Below are positions 24,914 through 33,043 of a stretch of DNA of 64,000 nucleotides, piece by piece; within the stretch, counting starts at the first letter, position 1, and each line of letters opens with the position of its first letter. The translations under genes were made by a program, and so were the position numbers. The notes under the pieces are model-generated. The model saw only the letters and a list, made by a program, of their open reading frames with translations, had not been told where the DNA came from and did not search any database. This DNA is from Clostridiales bacterium oral taxon 876 str. F0540 (GTDB lineage: Bacteria > Bacillota > Clostridia > Clostridiales > Clostridiaceae): positions 73,689 through 137,688 of the forward strand of contig KE993509.1 of NCBI GenBank assembly GCA_000466585.1, read 5' to 3'.

Positions 24914-26356
24914 ATGGGTAAAGAAAAAGAAAAAAAACTGGTTGAAGCTATAACTCCTATGGACCAGGATTTTGCTCAATGGTATACAGATGTTGTTAAA
25001 AAAGCTGAATTAGTAGATTATGCAAGTGTTAGAGGCTGCATGGTTATAAGACCTTATGGTTATGCTATCTGGGAAAATATACAGAAAAACCTGGATAATA
25101 TGTTTAAAGAAACAGGACATGAGAATGTATATATGCCAATGTTTATTCCAGAAAGCCTGCTTCAAAAGGAAAAGGACCATGTTGAAGGTTTTGCACCGGA
25201 GGTTGCTTGGGTTACGCATGGCGGAAATCAAGAATTAACTGAAAGACTTGTGGTACGTCCTACTTCAGAAACCTTATTCTGCGACCACTATGCAAAAATA
25301 ATTCAATCCTATAAGGATTTGCCAAAGCTTTATAATCAATGGTGCTCTGTTGTAAGATGGGAAAAAACCACGCGTCCATTCTTAAGAACACTAGAATTTT
25401 TATGGCAGGAAGGTCATACAGCTCATGCTACTGCTGAAGAAGCACAGGAAGAAACTATAAAAATGCTGAATGTTTATGCTAAGCTTTGTGAAGAGTATCT
25501 AGCTATACCTGTTGTTAAAGGTCAAAAGACAGATAAAGAAAAATTTGCAGGTGCTGAAGCTACTTATACAATAGAAAGCTTAATGCATGATGGAAAAGCA
25601 CTTCAATGCGGAACTTCACATAACTTTGGTGATGGTTTTGCTAAGGCATTTAATATACAATATACAGATAAAAACGGAAAGCTTCAGTATGTTCACCAAA
25701 CCTCATGGGGAATGACTACAAGACTTATCGGCGCTATGATTATGGTTCACGGTGATGATAACGGCCTTGTTGTTCCACCTAGAATAGCACCAACTCAGCT
25801 AGTCATAATTCCAGTTGCTCAGCATAAGGCTGGTGTTTTAGATAAAGCTTCTGAGCTTAAAGATAGACTATCAAAAATAGTAAGGGTTAAGATGGATGAC
25901 AGTGATAAAACTCCGGGCTGGAAGTTCAGCGAGTATGAAATGAAAGGTGTTCCACTAAGACTTGAAATAGGACCTAAGGATATCGAAAATAATCAAGCAG
26001 TGCTAGTTCGAAGAGATAATAGAGAAAAAATAGTTGTTTCTCTTGATGAATTAGAGAACAAAGTAAATGAAGTATTAGAAGACATTCAAAATTCCCTTCT
26101 TGAAAAAGCAAAAACAGCTCAAATTGAAAAAACAAGCACAGCGATTAACTTAGACGAATTTAAAAATCTATTGGACATGAAGCCCGGATTCGTAAAAGCT
26201 ATGTGGTGCGGCGATAGAGCCTGCGAAGATAAGATCAAAGAAGAAGCTGCTGCTACAAGTAGATGTATGCCTTTTGAGCAGGAGCACATAAGCGACACCT
26301 GCGTATGCTGTGGAAAACCAGCAAAGAAGCTTGTTTACTGGGGAAGAGCATACTAA
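24914..26356 (+). CDS. proS: Prolyl-tRNA synthetase (short, archaeal/eukaryote-like form)
   Basis: Class II synthetase, 480 residues, of the shorter ProS type without the internal editing domain. Class II motifs seen are RPTSETLF (motif 1 to 2 region), RWEKTTRPFLRTLEFLWQEGH in motif 2 (core TRPFLRTLEF) and GDDNGLVVPPRIAP in motif 3. The C-terminal zinc-binding-like end has CGDRACEDKIK and CVCCGKPAKK, and the protein ends in WGRAY with tyrosine last, as usual in this form. I choose ATG at 24914, 9 nt after GGAG; the ATG at 24905 abuts it. The trans-editing YbaK-type protein encoded at 60.9-61.4 kb could compensate for the missing editing domain. Confidence 0.95.
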   Translation: MGKEKEKKLVEAITPMDQDFAQWYTDVVKKAELVDYASVRGCMVIRPYGYAIWENIQKNLDNMFKETGHENVYMPMFIPESLLQKEKDHVEGFAPEVAWVTHGGNQELTERLVVRPTSETLFCDHYAKIIQSYKDLPKLYNQWCSVVRWEKTTRPFLRTLEFLWQEGHTAHATAEEAQEETIKMLNVYAKLCEEYLAIPVVKGQKTDKEKFAGAEATYTIESLMHDGKALQCGTSHNFGDGFAKAFNIQYTDKNGKLQYVHQTSWGMTTRLIGAMIMVHGDDNGLVVPPRIAPTQLVIIPVAQHKAGVLDKASELKDRLSKIVRVKMDDSDKTPGWKFSEYEMKGVPLRLEIGPKDIENNQAVLVRRDNREKIVVSLDELENKVNEVLEDIQNSLLEKAKTAQIEKTSTAINLDEFKNLLDMKPGFVKAMWCGDRACEDKIKEEAAATSRCMPFEQEHISDTCVCCGKPAKKLVYWGRAY

Positions 26357-26365
26357 TTTCTTAGG

Positions 26366-26396
26366 AACAAATCTTCTGATTTGTTCCTTCTTATAT
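26366..26396 (+). terminator. proS terminator
   Basis: AGGAACAAATC / GATTTGTTCCT make an 11-bp stem with a four-base loop, followed by TCTTATAT, directly after the proS stop. Confidence 0.8.
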
Positions 26397-26492
26397 ATCA
26401 AATTACTTTTTTACAGTTAGTACTTATCACTTATTGACATACCTTTTATGAAAATGACATTGTATAAACAAGGTTTACAAAGGAATGATATT

Positions 26493-27023
26493 ATGCCGAA
26501 GATAATTGAAAACGTCAAAGAAAGCCTTATATTGGAAGGCAGAAAAACATTAATTGAAAAAAACTATAAAGAACTTAATATAAGAGATATAGCAAAGAGC
26601 TGCGGCATTGCAATAGGTACTTTCTACAATTATTTTCCTAACAAAGAGGAGTTTGTTTCTGAGATATTCAGAGATGATTGGAGAAATACTCTCAATCTTG
26701 CAGAAAGACTAAAAAACTCTGAGGAGCCTCTAAAGGAAAAAATCAGAAAAATTTATATATCAATGCAGGATTTTGTAGATAAGTATATATCTATATTTTA
26801 TGAAATTGCCATGCTAAAGGGTTACGAAAGCAAAAGAGATTATGATATGCAGGATATATATGTAAAGATAGAAGAAATACTCTCTATTGAAAAAAGCAGG
26901 GGAAATATTAAATCTCCACTTTCGATGCAAAAGCTCGCACACTTTGTAGTTATAAACATAATGGACTTAAACAAAAACAAATATATGTCATTTGACGAAT
27001 TATATGAACAAATGAATATATAA
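26493..27023 (+). CDS. TetR-family transcriptional regulator
   Basis: A 176-residue regulator. The helix-turn-helix is at about residues 27-52 (NIRDIAKSCGIAIGTFYNYF, a textbook TetR recognition helix). The C-terminal ligand domain is diverged and gives no clue to ligand. I start at the ATG at 26493 with AAAGGA 8 nt upstream; an ATG 45 nt earlier has no ribosome binding site and lies next to a TTGACA promoter-like sequence. No flanking transporter or enzyme suggests a target; the next gene is convergent. Confidence 0.82.
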   Translation: MPKIIENVKESLILEGRKTLIEKNYKELNIRDIAKSCGIAIGTFYNYFPNKEEFVSEIFRDDWRNTLNLAERLKNSEEPLKEKIRKIYISMQDFVDKYISIFYEIAMLKGYESKRDYDMQDIYVKIEEILSIEKSRGNIKSPLSMQKLAHFVVINIMDLNKNKYMSFDELYEQMNI

Positions 27024-27068
27024 AAAATGGACCAGGATACAATACAAATTATCCTAGTCCATTTTTAT
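27022..27068. terminator. Bidirectional terminator between TetR and alarmone synthetase genes
   Basis: AAAAATGGACcAGGATA and TATCCTaGTCCATTTTT pair over about 16 positions with a loop of about 11 nt and T-runs on both strands. Confidence 0.85.
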
Positions 27069-27070
27069 CT

Positions 27071-27976
27071 TTAAAAATCCTTATTTAAATCTTCAGTTAG
27101 ATTAGCAAATTCATCCTTCATTATAATCTTATTAAGGCTTGACAATAGGTCCTGCTTATCTTTGGTCTCTATAGAGGTTATCTTTTCAATTTTACCAATA
27201 AGACTTTCAATTTCTCTGTTTTTGCTTGCAATTATATTTTCATATTTTGCTTCCATATCAGTACAATTTCTATTTAACATATTGATAAGAGAAGCCATTT
27301 CATCAGAGCTTCCAGCTATACGATTTAAAAGCAGAAGATTAAGAGCAAGCACCTCCGGAATTTGATCATGAGAGTATCTTAGCTGATGATCAATTTCTCC
27401 ATAACCTTCCTCAAATATTGTTCTTACTTGAATTTCGGCTATCACCTTTTCATTTGTCGGATAAGATTCAATTAAATAATGTACAGAACGATAACCAGAT
27501 TTTCGGGATTGGATTGCAATATTCAGCTCCTCAAATCTTTTTGTATCGTCACCCTCTCTTACGTTTGCTGTTATCTCTCCTACCCTCCAAGTATTAGTTA
27601 TGAAGTTATGTATATCCTCCCAATCTTCCTTAAAAATATGTATTGCTCGAACACCAATTAAGTCAGTTATTTCATGCTTGTAGTTTTCAATTGAAAATTG
27701 AAATGACTCTCCATACTTTTTCTTTCTATCAGGAGTTTTTCTTATAATCTTTTCAATCAAATGCTCTGCGTCCTTTACTCTAGCTTTAACAGAGTGTATT
27801 TTTTCATGTGTTCTTAGAGTATTTGCTATAAAATCCACTTGACTTTCATATAGGCTTATATACTTTGAAAAGTCGTTGTATATATCATATAGAGTTTCCC
27901 ATGATATTCCACTCATCTCAAGGTCTGCTTCTGTAAAATTATATTCTCTTAGAAAGTACTCCTTAGTAAAATTCAT
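27071..27976 (-). CDS. RelA/SpoT-domain protein (stand-alone alarmone synthetase-like)
   Basis: A 301-residue protein with a RelA_SpoT synthetase domain at about 40-210 and no HD hydrolase, TGS or ACT domain. ITDLIGVRAIHIF (synthetase D near residue 112) and EIQVRTIFEEGYGEIDHQL (catalytic E) are the two core motifs; SRKSGYRSVHYLI is the G-loop region with its stacking tyrosine. The last 90 residues are helical and probably mediate oligomerisation. It should transfer pyrophosphate from ATP to a GDP/GTP-like acceptor, but toxin-type relatives pyrophosphorylate ATP or tRNA, so the product is uncertain. CAGGTGAC lies close before the ATG. It is a single gene. Confidence 0.82.
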   Translation of the reverse strand: MNFTKEYFLREYNFTEADLEMSGISWETLYDIYNDFSKYISLYESQVDFIANTLRTHEKIHSVKARVKDAEHLIEKIIRKTPDRKKKYGESFQFSIENYKHEITDLIGVRAIHIFKEDWEDIHNFITNTWRVGEITANVREGDDTKRFEELNIAIQSRKSGYRSVHYLIESYPTNEKVIAEIQVRTIFEEGYGEIDHQLRYSHDQIPEVLALNLLLLNRIAGSSDEMASLINMLNRNCTDMEAKYENIIASKNREIESLIGKIEKITSIETKDKQDLLSSLNKIIMKDEFANLTEDLNKDF

Positions 27977-28066
27977 TAAAAGTCACCTGCATCCTTCGGT
28001 AAATTATTAGTTCATTTAAACTTGGCTTGATAAACTATCTATTACTCTTTTACATCATTAAATGCC

Positions 28067-28663
28067 TTATTCTCCACATACATAGTATCTCATCATAATC
28101 TTCCACTTAGACCTTCTTTCAGCCACTTCAAATCCAGCTTCTTCAAAGGAACTCGGTACTCCTGTCCATAGAAAAGCATCCGGAGTTTTGCTATCATACG
28201 GCACAACCGGATAAGCTTCAACTATCTTAGTTCCATTTAGCCTGCAGTAATTAACTGCTGCCTTAATTAACTCAGCAGAAATTCCTTTTCTTCTATAAGC
28301 CTTTAATATATAAAGACAGGTAATAGACCAAACTGCCTCATCGTCTATCCTTTTAAAAACTCTCGAGTTCTCCAATCTGACATACTTTTCTCTCGGAGCT
28401 ACAGCACACCATCCAATTGGCTGTCCGTCAATATATGCTAATACCCCAACCGCTTCATTTTTCTCGACTAATTTTTTCATAGAATTCTTGTTCTGAACAC
28501 CTTTTCCCATTTCAAACTCTGATTTTTTTAATCTCCAGGACATACACCAGCAGCCTCCGCAAGCACCGTTATCTCCAAATAGTTTTTCAAAATCATTCCA
28601 TCTGGTACTATCCAGTGAATATACCCTTAAATTTATTAATTTATTTTCATATAGCATATCCAT
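28067..28663 (-). CDS. GNAT N-acetyltransferase
   Basis: A 198-residue acetyltransferase. Motif A is LKAYRRKGISAELI (about residues 118-131), the acetyl-CoA pyrophosphate loop (RRKGIS). CGGCWCMSWRLKK near residue 35 is an unusual Cys/Trp-rich stretch found in a subgroup of Firmicute GNATs. The substrate is unknown. Its start is 4 nt after the upstream 2'-5' RNA ligase-like gene, so the two are probably cotranscribed. Confidence 0.8.
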   Translation of the reverse strand: MDMLYENKLINLRVYSLDSTRWNDFEKLFGDNGACGGCWCMSWRLKKSEFEMGKGVQNKNSMKKLVEKNEAVGVLAYIDGQPIGWCAVAPREKYVRLENSRVFKRIDDEAVWSITCLYILKAYRRKGISAELIKAAVNYCRLNGTKIVEAYPVVPYDSKTPDAFLWTGVPSSFEEAGFEVAERRSKWKIMMRYYVCGE

Positions 28664-28667
28664 AATA

Positions 28668-29234
28668 TTACCTTATCCTTTGTTCAAGCTTTCTTGTGTA
28701 AACTATTGGCGCATTTATGCATATTCCATCTTCATTAAACTCCTGGAATTCCAACAAAGCTATTTCAGTTATACTGCCTTTAATTACAGATAATTCTTTT
28801 GTGCAGTATTCAAATGCTCTAAGCATATTTTTATTGTTTAATCTGCTTGCAATTGTGCAGTGAGGCACCCATTTTCCCGGAAGGTAAAGAGAATTTGAAT
28901 CATCATTAAACTTAGCAAAATTATAATGATAATTTTTATGGAATTCATGCAACTCCTTGGTTATAGGCGCTGAAACAAACAAAGTTCCAGACTTTATAAA
29001 AGTACCAATGATGCTGAGGCTTATTTCTACTTCTGCTTTATCTCTATATACTTCCTCCAGTAAACTTTCAAACGAATTCTTATCTAAATTATTGTAGTCA
29101 GCTATTGTAATATGAGCTCTTCTATTCTTTACCTCTTGCCCATAGTTAGAAATTCCCTTATCACTTAAGCTCTTCCATAAATCTTTTATACACTTCTCAG
29201 TTTCGTTATCAAAAAGTGCTGCTACTGCATACAT
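28668..29234 (-). CDS. 2'-5' RNA ligase / cyclic phosphodiesterase family protein
   Basis: A 188-residue 2H-phosphoesterase. The two catalytic H-x-T/I-x motifs are AHITIADY (about residue 45) and PHCTIASR (about residue 129). Family members hydrolyse 2',3'-cyclic phosphates or 2'-5' linkages in RNA or nucleotides; ligase activity is usually only seen in vitro. The cellular substrate is not evident. It is the first gene of a two-gene unit with the GNAT gene. Confidence 0.85.
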   Translation of the reverse strand: MYAVAALFDNETEKCIKDLWKSLSDKGISNYGQEVKNRRAHITIADYNNLDKNSFESLLEEVYRDKAEVEISLSIIGTFIKSGTLFVSAPITKELHEFHKNYHYNFAKFNDDSNSLYLPGKWVPHCTIASRLNNKNMLRAFEYCTKELSVIKGSITEIALLEFQEFNEDGICINAPIVYTRKLEQRIR

Positions 29235-29405
29235 ATTTTTCTCCTTAAATATTTTGTAATTTTATTTTAACAAATATTATACCACTAAGAGCTTCACATT
29301 CCTATCAGCTTTACACTTAAATAGGAAAATGTATTGCCAAACGTATTTATCATTGATAATATTTATTAATACAAATACAAGTTTTTTATGATTGGAGAGA
29401 TACAT

Positions 29406-29804
29406 ATGAAAAGCATCATACCGGAAATCTATGTTGAAAACTGCAAGGAGGCTTTAGAATTCTACAAAGGAGTATTTGGTGGGGAAATAAAGAATCTTCA
29501 ATTAGCTGATGGAAAAGAAATGTTCAAAGGCTTTGAAGGAAAAGTTATCCACTCAGAGCTTCACATTAATAACAATTGTGTATTATATTTCGTAGATTTA
29601 TTTGATGACAAATCAAAAGTTTCTGCCACTCATTTTGTTTTAGAACTGGACAGTGAAGAAGAAATAAATAGAGTATATAATACCCTTAAAGAAGCCGGAA
29701 AAGTTGGCTTCGAGCTTCAAAAAACTTTTTGGGGAGCCTTTCATGCAGTTGTTACTGACAGCCACGGAGTTACCTGGGGGTTAAATTATACTTTAATCCA
29801 CTAA
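29406..29804 (+). CDS. VOC family protein (PhnB/glyoxalase-like)
   Basis: A 132-residue vicinal-oxygen-chelate fold protein: SIIPEIYVENCKEALEFY opens the first beta-alpha-beta unit and SHGVTWGLNY ends the second, matching the PhnB-like subgroup. The expected metal-ligand positions are only partly retained (H in IHSELHI, E in VLELD), so it could be a metal-free binding protein. The ATG at 29406 follows GGAGAG; a start 18 nt earlier overlaps that site. It is a single gene ended by a strong terminator. Confidence 0.82.
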   Translation: MKSIIPEIYVENCKEALEFYKGVFGGEIKNLQLADGKEMFKGFEGKVIHSELHINNNCVLYFVDLFDDKSKVSATHFVLELDSEEEINRVYNTLKEAGKVGFELQKTFWGAFHAVVTDSHGVTWGLNYTLIH

Positions 29805-29811
29805 GAATCTA

Positions 29812-29842
29812 AAAACGCTGCAGTAATCTGCAGCGTTCTTTC
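29812..29842. terminator. Bidirectional terminator between VOC gene and purine operon end
   Basis: AACGCTGCAG / CTGCAGCGTT form a perfect 10-bp stem with loop TAAT. CTTTCTTT follows on the plus strand and TTTTTAG on the reverse strand, so it can end the large convergent operon. Confidence 0.88.
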
Positions 29843-29846
29843 TTTG

Positions 29847-30410
29847 CTAAGCCCTCAAGGAGTTATAACTTTCTTTATCATCAACATCTACAAAAATACC
29901 ATCACTTTGAATCTCAATTAGCTCAACGTCGCAAGCATTATTATTTATAATCTCTCTTGCTCCTTTGTCTCCTGTATTCTTTAGAAGTTCATTAAAATAC
30001 TTTTTTCCTATTATAACAGGATTCCCTCTTCTTCTCTTATAAATTGGAGCCGCAATATTTTTGTTACTTTTGCAAAATCCATCATATAATTTGTTTATTA
30101 TTTCTGAAGTTATAAATGGCATATCCCCAAGTAGGATCATTACTCCATCACCCTCAAAGCCTTCAAGTCCTTTTTTAATGGAGGTACTCATGCCTAGCTC
30201 ATAATCTGGATTATAAACTTTCACTATATCAGTATCCATGTTATACTTCCCATAAACTAAAACTAATTCTTCAAGCTTTGAAGCTTTTGCACTTTCTATA
30301 ACTCTATTTATAATTGTCTTTTCTCCAAGCTTTAACATAAGCTTATTTGTTCCCATCCTGCTGGAGCATCCGCCTGCAAGTATAATCCCTCTTAAATACA
30401 TATTAATCAC
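29847..30410 (-). CDS. mocA: Molybdenum cofactor cytidylyltransferase (MocA-like)
   Basis: Adds CMP to Mo-molybdopterin to give MCD, the cofactor used by xanthine dehydrogenase-family enzymes. The 187-residue nucleotidyltransferase has the signature LAGGCSSRMGTNKLML near the N-terminus and LLGDMPFIT (Mg-binding D) around residue 93. It is the last gene of an operon containing three molybdenum hydroxylases, which explains its job well. The start is probably GTG at 30410, 4 nt after AAAGGA; an ATG three codons later is possible. MobA (GMP transfer) is less likely in this context. Confidence 0.85.
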   Translation of the reverse strand: MINMYLRGIILAGGCSSRMGTNKLMLKLGEKTIINRVIESAKASKLEELVLVYGKYNMDTDIVKVYNPDYELGMSTSIKKGLEGFEGDGVMILLGDMPFITSEIINKLYDGFCKSNKNIAAPIYKRRRGNPVIIGKKYFNELLKNTGDKGAREIINNNACDVELIEIQSDGIFVDVDDKESYNSLRA

Positions 30411-30422
30411 GCTTTCCTTTTG

Positions 30423-32117
30423 TTATGAACTAAATAAATCTATAAATTGAAACTGTTCATAGTTAAATAATCCTCTGGCTGTTATTTTTAAATCTGGTAT
30501 AACTGGGAGGGCTAAAAAACCTAGAGTTAAAAAAGGATCAAAATCTTTTTTTACTCCGTAACTTCTTGCTAAGTAATTAAGCTTTTTTACCTTTTTCAAA
30601 ACGTCATAAGGATTCTCAGAGGTAATGAGTCCACCTATTGGCAGACTTAGTTTTTCTAATACCTTTCCTTCAGAAACTACCGCAATTCCACCCTGAATAT
30701 CTATTATTGAATTTACTGCCAAAGCCATATCCTCGTCTTTATCACCAATAACAATAATATTATGCGAGTCATGAGCTATACTCTGAGCAATAGAGCAGTT
30801 CTTTAGCCCAAAACCTTCAACAAAGCCAACAGCTTTTTTGCCTGTTTTCTTATGCCTCTCAAATACCGCTATTTTAAGATAATCAGAGCTTTCAATTTCT
30901 GTAACTATTCCATCTTTAGACTTAACTTTTCTTCTCTGCTTTATCGTTTCAACAGACTGAGGTATCAACTTAATTGTATTTATATACTCACTTTTATATT
31001 GTACAATAAATTCTTCTTTATCGATCAAGTTAAGCATCACTGAGTTATTTAGTTTATAATTTGAGAAACTTATTTCCTTGTTGTAGCTTTCTCCATTCTT
31101 AATTACATGTTTTATATTAAGCTTATTTAAATCCTCAAAAATAACCAAATCTGCTTTATATCCTGGTGCTGCTGCACCTCTATCCCTTAATCCATAGCAG
31201 GCTGCTGCATTATAAGATGCTATGGTATAAGCCTTAATCGGATCAAGTCCCTGTCTTATGGCCAGTCTTATTGAATTATCAATGGTGCCTTCTTCAATTA
31301 AATCTTCTATGTGTCTATCATCAGTACAAAATAAAAATCTGCTAAAGTTATTTTGATTTACTGCTGGCAACAAGTCCTTAAGATTCTTTGTTGCAGAACC
31401 TTCTCTAAGCATAACGTACATACCCTTTTGCACTTTCTTAATAGCTTCTTCTGCCTTAGAGCATTCATGATCTGTCTTAATCCTGCTGCAAAGATAAGCG
31501 TTAAGCCATTTTTGCGAAATCCCCGGACAATGACCATCAATGTTGCTCTCCTTAAAAAGCAGCAATTTATCAAGCATATCCTCTTTTCCGTTTATTACAG
31601 CAGTAGTGTCCATTACCTCACCTAGCCCCAGAACTCTATTATGATTTATAAGCTTTGACAGTTCCTCAGCACCGAGCACTGCACCGGAATCTTCAAACTC
31701 AGTTGCAGGCACACAGGAAGGCAACATAAAAAATATATCCATAACACTTTTTATACTATTTTCAAGCATAAATTCGATACCACTTAATCCCAGAACATTT
31801 GCTATTTCATGGGGATCAGCTACTGCCGTTGTTACACCTCTTCTTAATAAAAGCTGTGAAAATACCTTTGGAGTAACCATTGAAGATTCAATATGAACAT
31901 GGGCATCAATAAAACCCGGAGCTATAAAAAGACCAGTACAATCTATTTCCTTGTCTCCATTATAATTTCCTATGCCAACTATCTTATCTTTATTTATAGC
32001 AATATCACTTTTTTCAATGCTTTGCGTAAACACATTTATAATAAAGCCGTTCTTAAGCACTAAGGGTGCTTTGATTTTTCCTATTGCTATATCTATATCT
32101 TTTTTTAAATCACTCAT
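30423..32117 (-). CDS. adeC: Adenine deaminase
   Basis: Deaminates adenine to hypoxanthine. The 564-residue amidohydrolase has the metal motif PGFIDAHVHIESSM near residue 70, the GLGEVMD segment (metal glutamate region), HCPGIS and FCTDDRHIED, all characteristic of bacterial Ade. The C-terminal adenine deaminase domain is present (IAHDSHNIIVIGD, GGIAVV). I start at the ATG at 32117, 7 nt after AGAGG, overlapping the stop of the upstream molybdenum subunit by 8 nt. Its product hypoxanthine is a natural substrate for one of the upstream hydroxylases. Confidence 0.93.
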   Translation of the reverse strand: MSDLKKDIDIAIGKIKAPLVLKNGFIINVFTQSIEKSDIAINKDKIVGIGNYNGDKEIDCTGLFIAPGFIDAHVHIESSMVTPKVFSQLLLRRGVTTAVADPHEIANVLGLSGIEFMLENSIKSVMDIFFMLPSCVPATEFEDSGAVLGAEELSKLINHNRVLGLGEVMDTTAVINGKEDMLDKLLLFKESNIDGHCPGISQKWLNAYLCSRIKTDHECSKAEEAIKKVQKGMYVMLREGSATKNLKDLLPAVNQNNFSRFLFCTDDRHIEDLIEEGTIDNSIRLAIRQGLDPIKAYTIASYNAAACYGLRDRGAAAPGYKADLVIFEDLNKLNIKHVIKNGESYNKEISFSNYKLNNSVMLNLIDKEEFIVQYKSEYINTIKLIPQSVETIKQRRKVKSKDGIVTEIESSDYLKIAVFERHKKTGKKAVGFVEGFGLKNCSIAQSIAHDSHNIIVIGDKDEDMALAVNSIIDIQGGIAVVSEGKVLEKLSLPIGGLITSENPYDVLKKVKKLNYLARSYGVKKDFDPFLTLGFLALPVIPDLKITARGLFNYEQFQFIDLFSS

Positions 32118-33030
32118 GTTTTTTCCTCTTATCAGCAAGAGCTCTCAAAATCTTTTCCGGTGATGCCGGCAGATCATAGATTCTAACTCCAACAGCATCA
32201 TAAATAGCATTTATAATAGCTGGTGCTGTAGAAATCATAGAGGGCTCGCCTAAACCTTTAGCACCATAAGGCCCGCTGTCTTCTGTTTCTTCTACAAATA
32301 TAACATTAACTTTTGGAACATCCTTGCTGGTAGGAATTATATAATCATTAAAGTTTTGATTTTTTATAATTCCTTTATTAAATATAACTTCTTCCATAAT
32401 TCCGTATCCAATGCCCATAGCAGCGCCTCCTTCGATCTGACCTTCTGCCATTAGTGGATTTATTATTTTTCCCGAATCATGACAAGCTATAACTTCAATT
32501 ACATCTACTTTTCCCGTCTCATCATCTACCTCAACCACAACCTTATTTGTAGAAAAAGTATAGGGCCAATATGGATTACCCTCTCCTGTCTCTAAATTTA
32601 CAGAAGTAGTATTTGCTTTAAAATAGCCTTCTTCCCTAGTTTTTATTGAATTATCAATCATAAAGCTGAATGCTTTTTTCTTATCTTCGATACCTGTATG
32701 CTCAATGCTCTCTCTAAGCTTTTTACATGCATTAAGAACAGCATTTCCCGTATTGTAAGTTTGTCTGCTTGCTGCTGCAGTGCCAGAATCCATCATGTAG
32801 GAAGTATTAATGTTCTTAATTACAATATCTTCTACACTCATGTTAAGTGTTTCACCTGCAATTTGTCTCATTATATTTTTAGCTCCCTGACCAACATCCG
32901 TTGCTTCTACAAAAACAATGACCTTTCCATCAGAACTCAGTTCTGCTGCCGCTCTTGATTCATCAGGAAAGCCATTTCCATAACCTGTACCATAGATCAT
33001 GCAGGCATATCCAACTCCTCTTTTTTTCAA
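32110..33030 (-). CDS. Molybdenum hydroxylase large subunit, C-terminal half (NdhM-like)
   Basis: A 306-residue protein corresponding to the C-terminal MoCo-binding half of a xanthine dehydrogenase-type large subunit. It carries DVGQGAKNIMRQIAGE (dithiolene/phosphate contact), ASRQTYNTGNA and the active-site motif GAKGLGEPS, whose Glu is the catalytic base. The full-length paralogues in this operon have both halves in one chain of about 750 residues. I favour the TTG at 33030, preceded by GAGGGGGAG with 6 nt spacing; a TTG at 33051 would overlap the previous gene. Nicotinate dehydrogenase of Eubacterium barkeri has the same natural split (NdhL plus NdhM). A frameshift of a once single gene is the alternative. 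Confidence 0.8.
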   Translation of the reverse strand: MKKRGVGYACMIYGTGYGNGFPDESRAAAELSSDGKVIVFVEATDVGQGAKNIMRQIAGETLNMSVEDIVIKNINTSYMMDSGTAAASRQTYNTGNAVLNACKKLRESIEHTGIEDKKKAFSFMIDNSIKTREEGYFKANTTSVNLETGEGNPYWPYTFSTNKVVVEVDDETGKVDVIEVIACHDSGKIINPLMAEGQIEGGAAMGIGYGIMEEVIFNKGIIKNQNFNDYIIPTSKDVPKVNVIFVEETEDSGPYGAKGLGEPSMISTAPAIINAIYDAVGVRIYDLPASPEKILRALADKRKKHE

Positions 33031-33043
33031 AATACTCTCCCCC

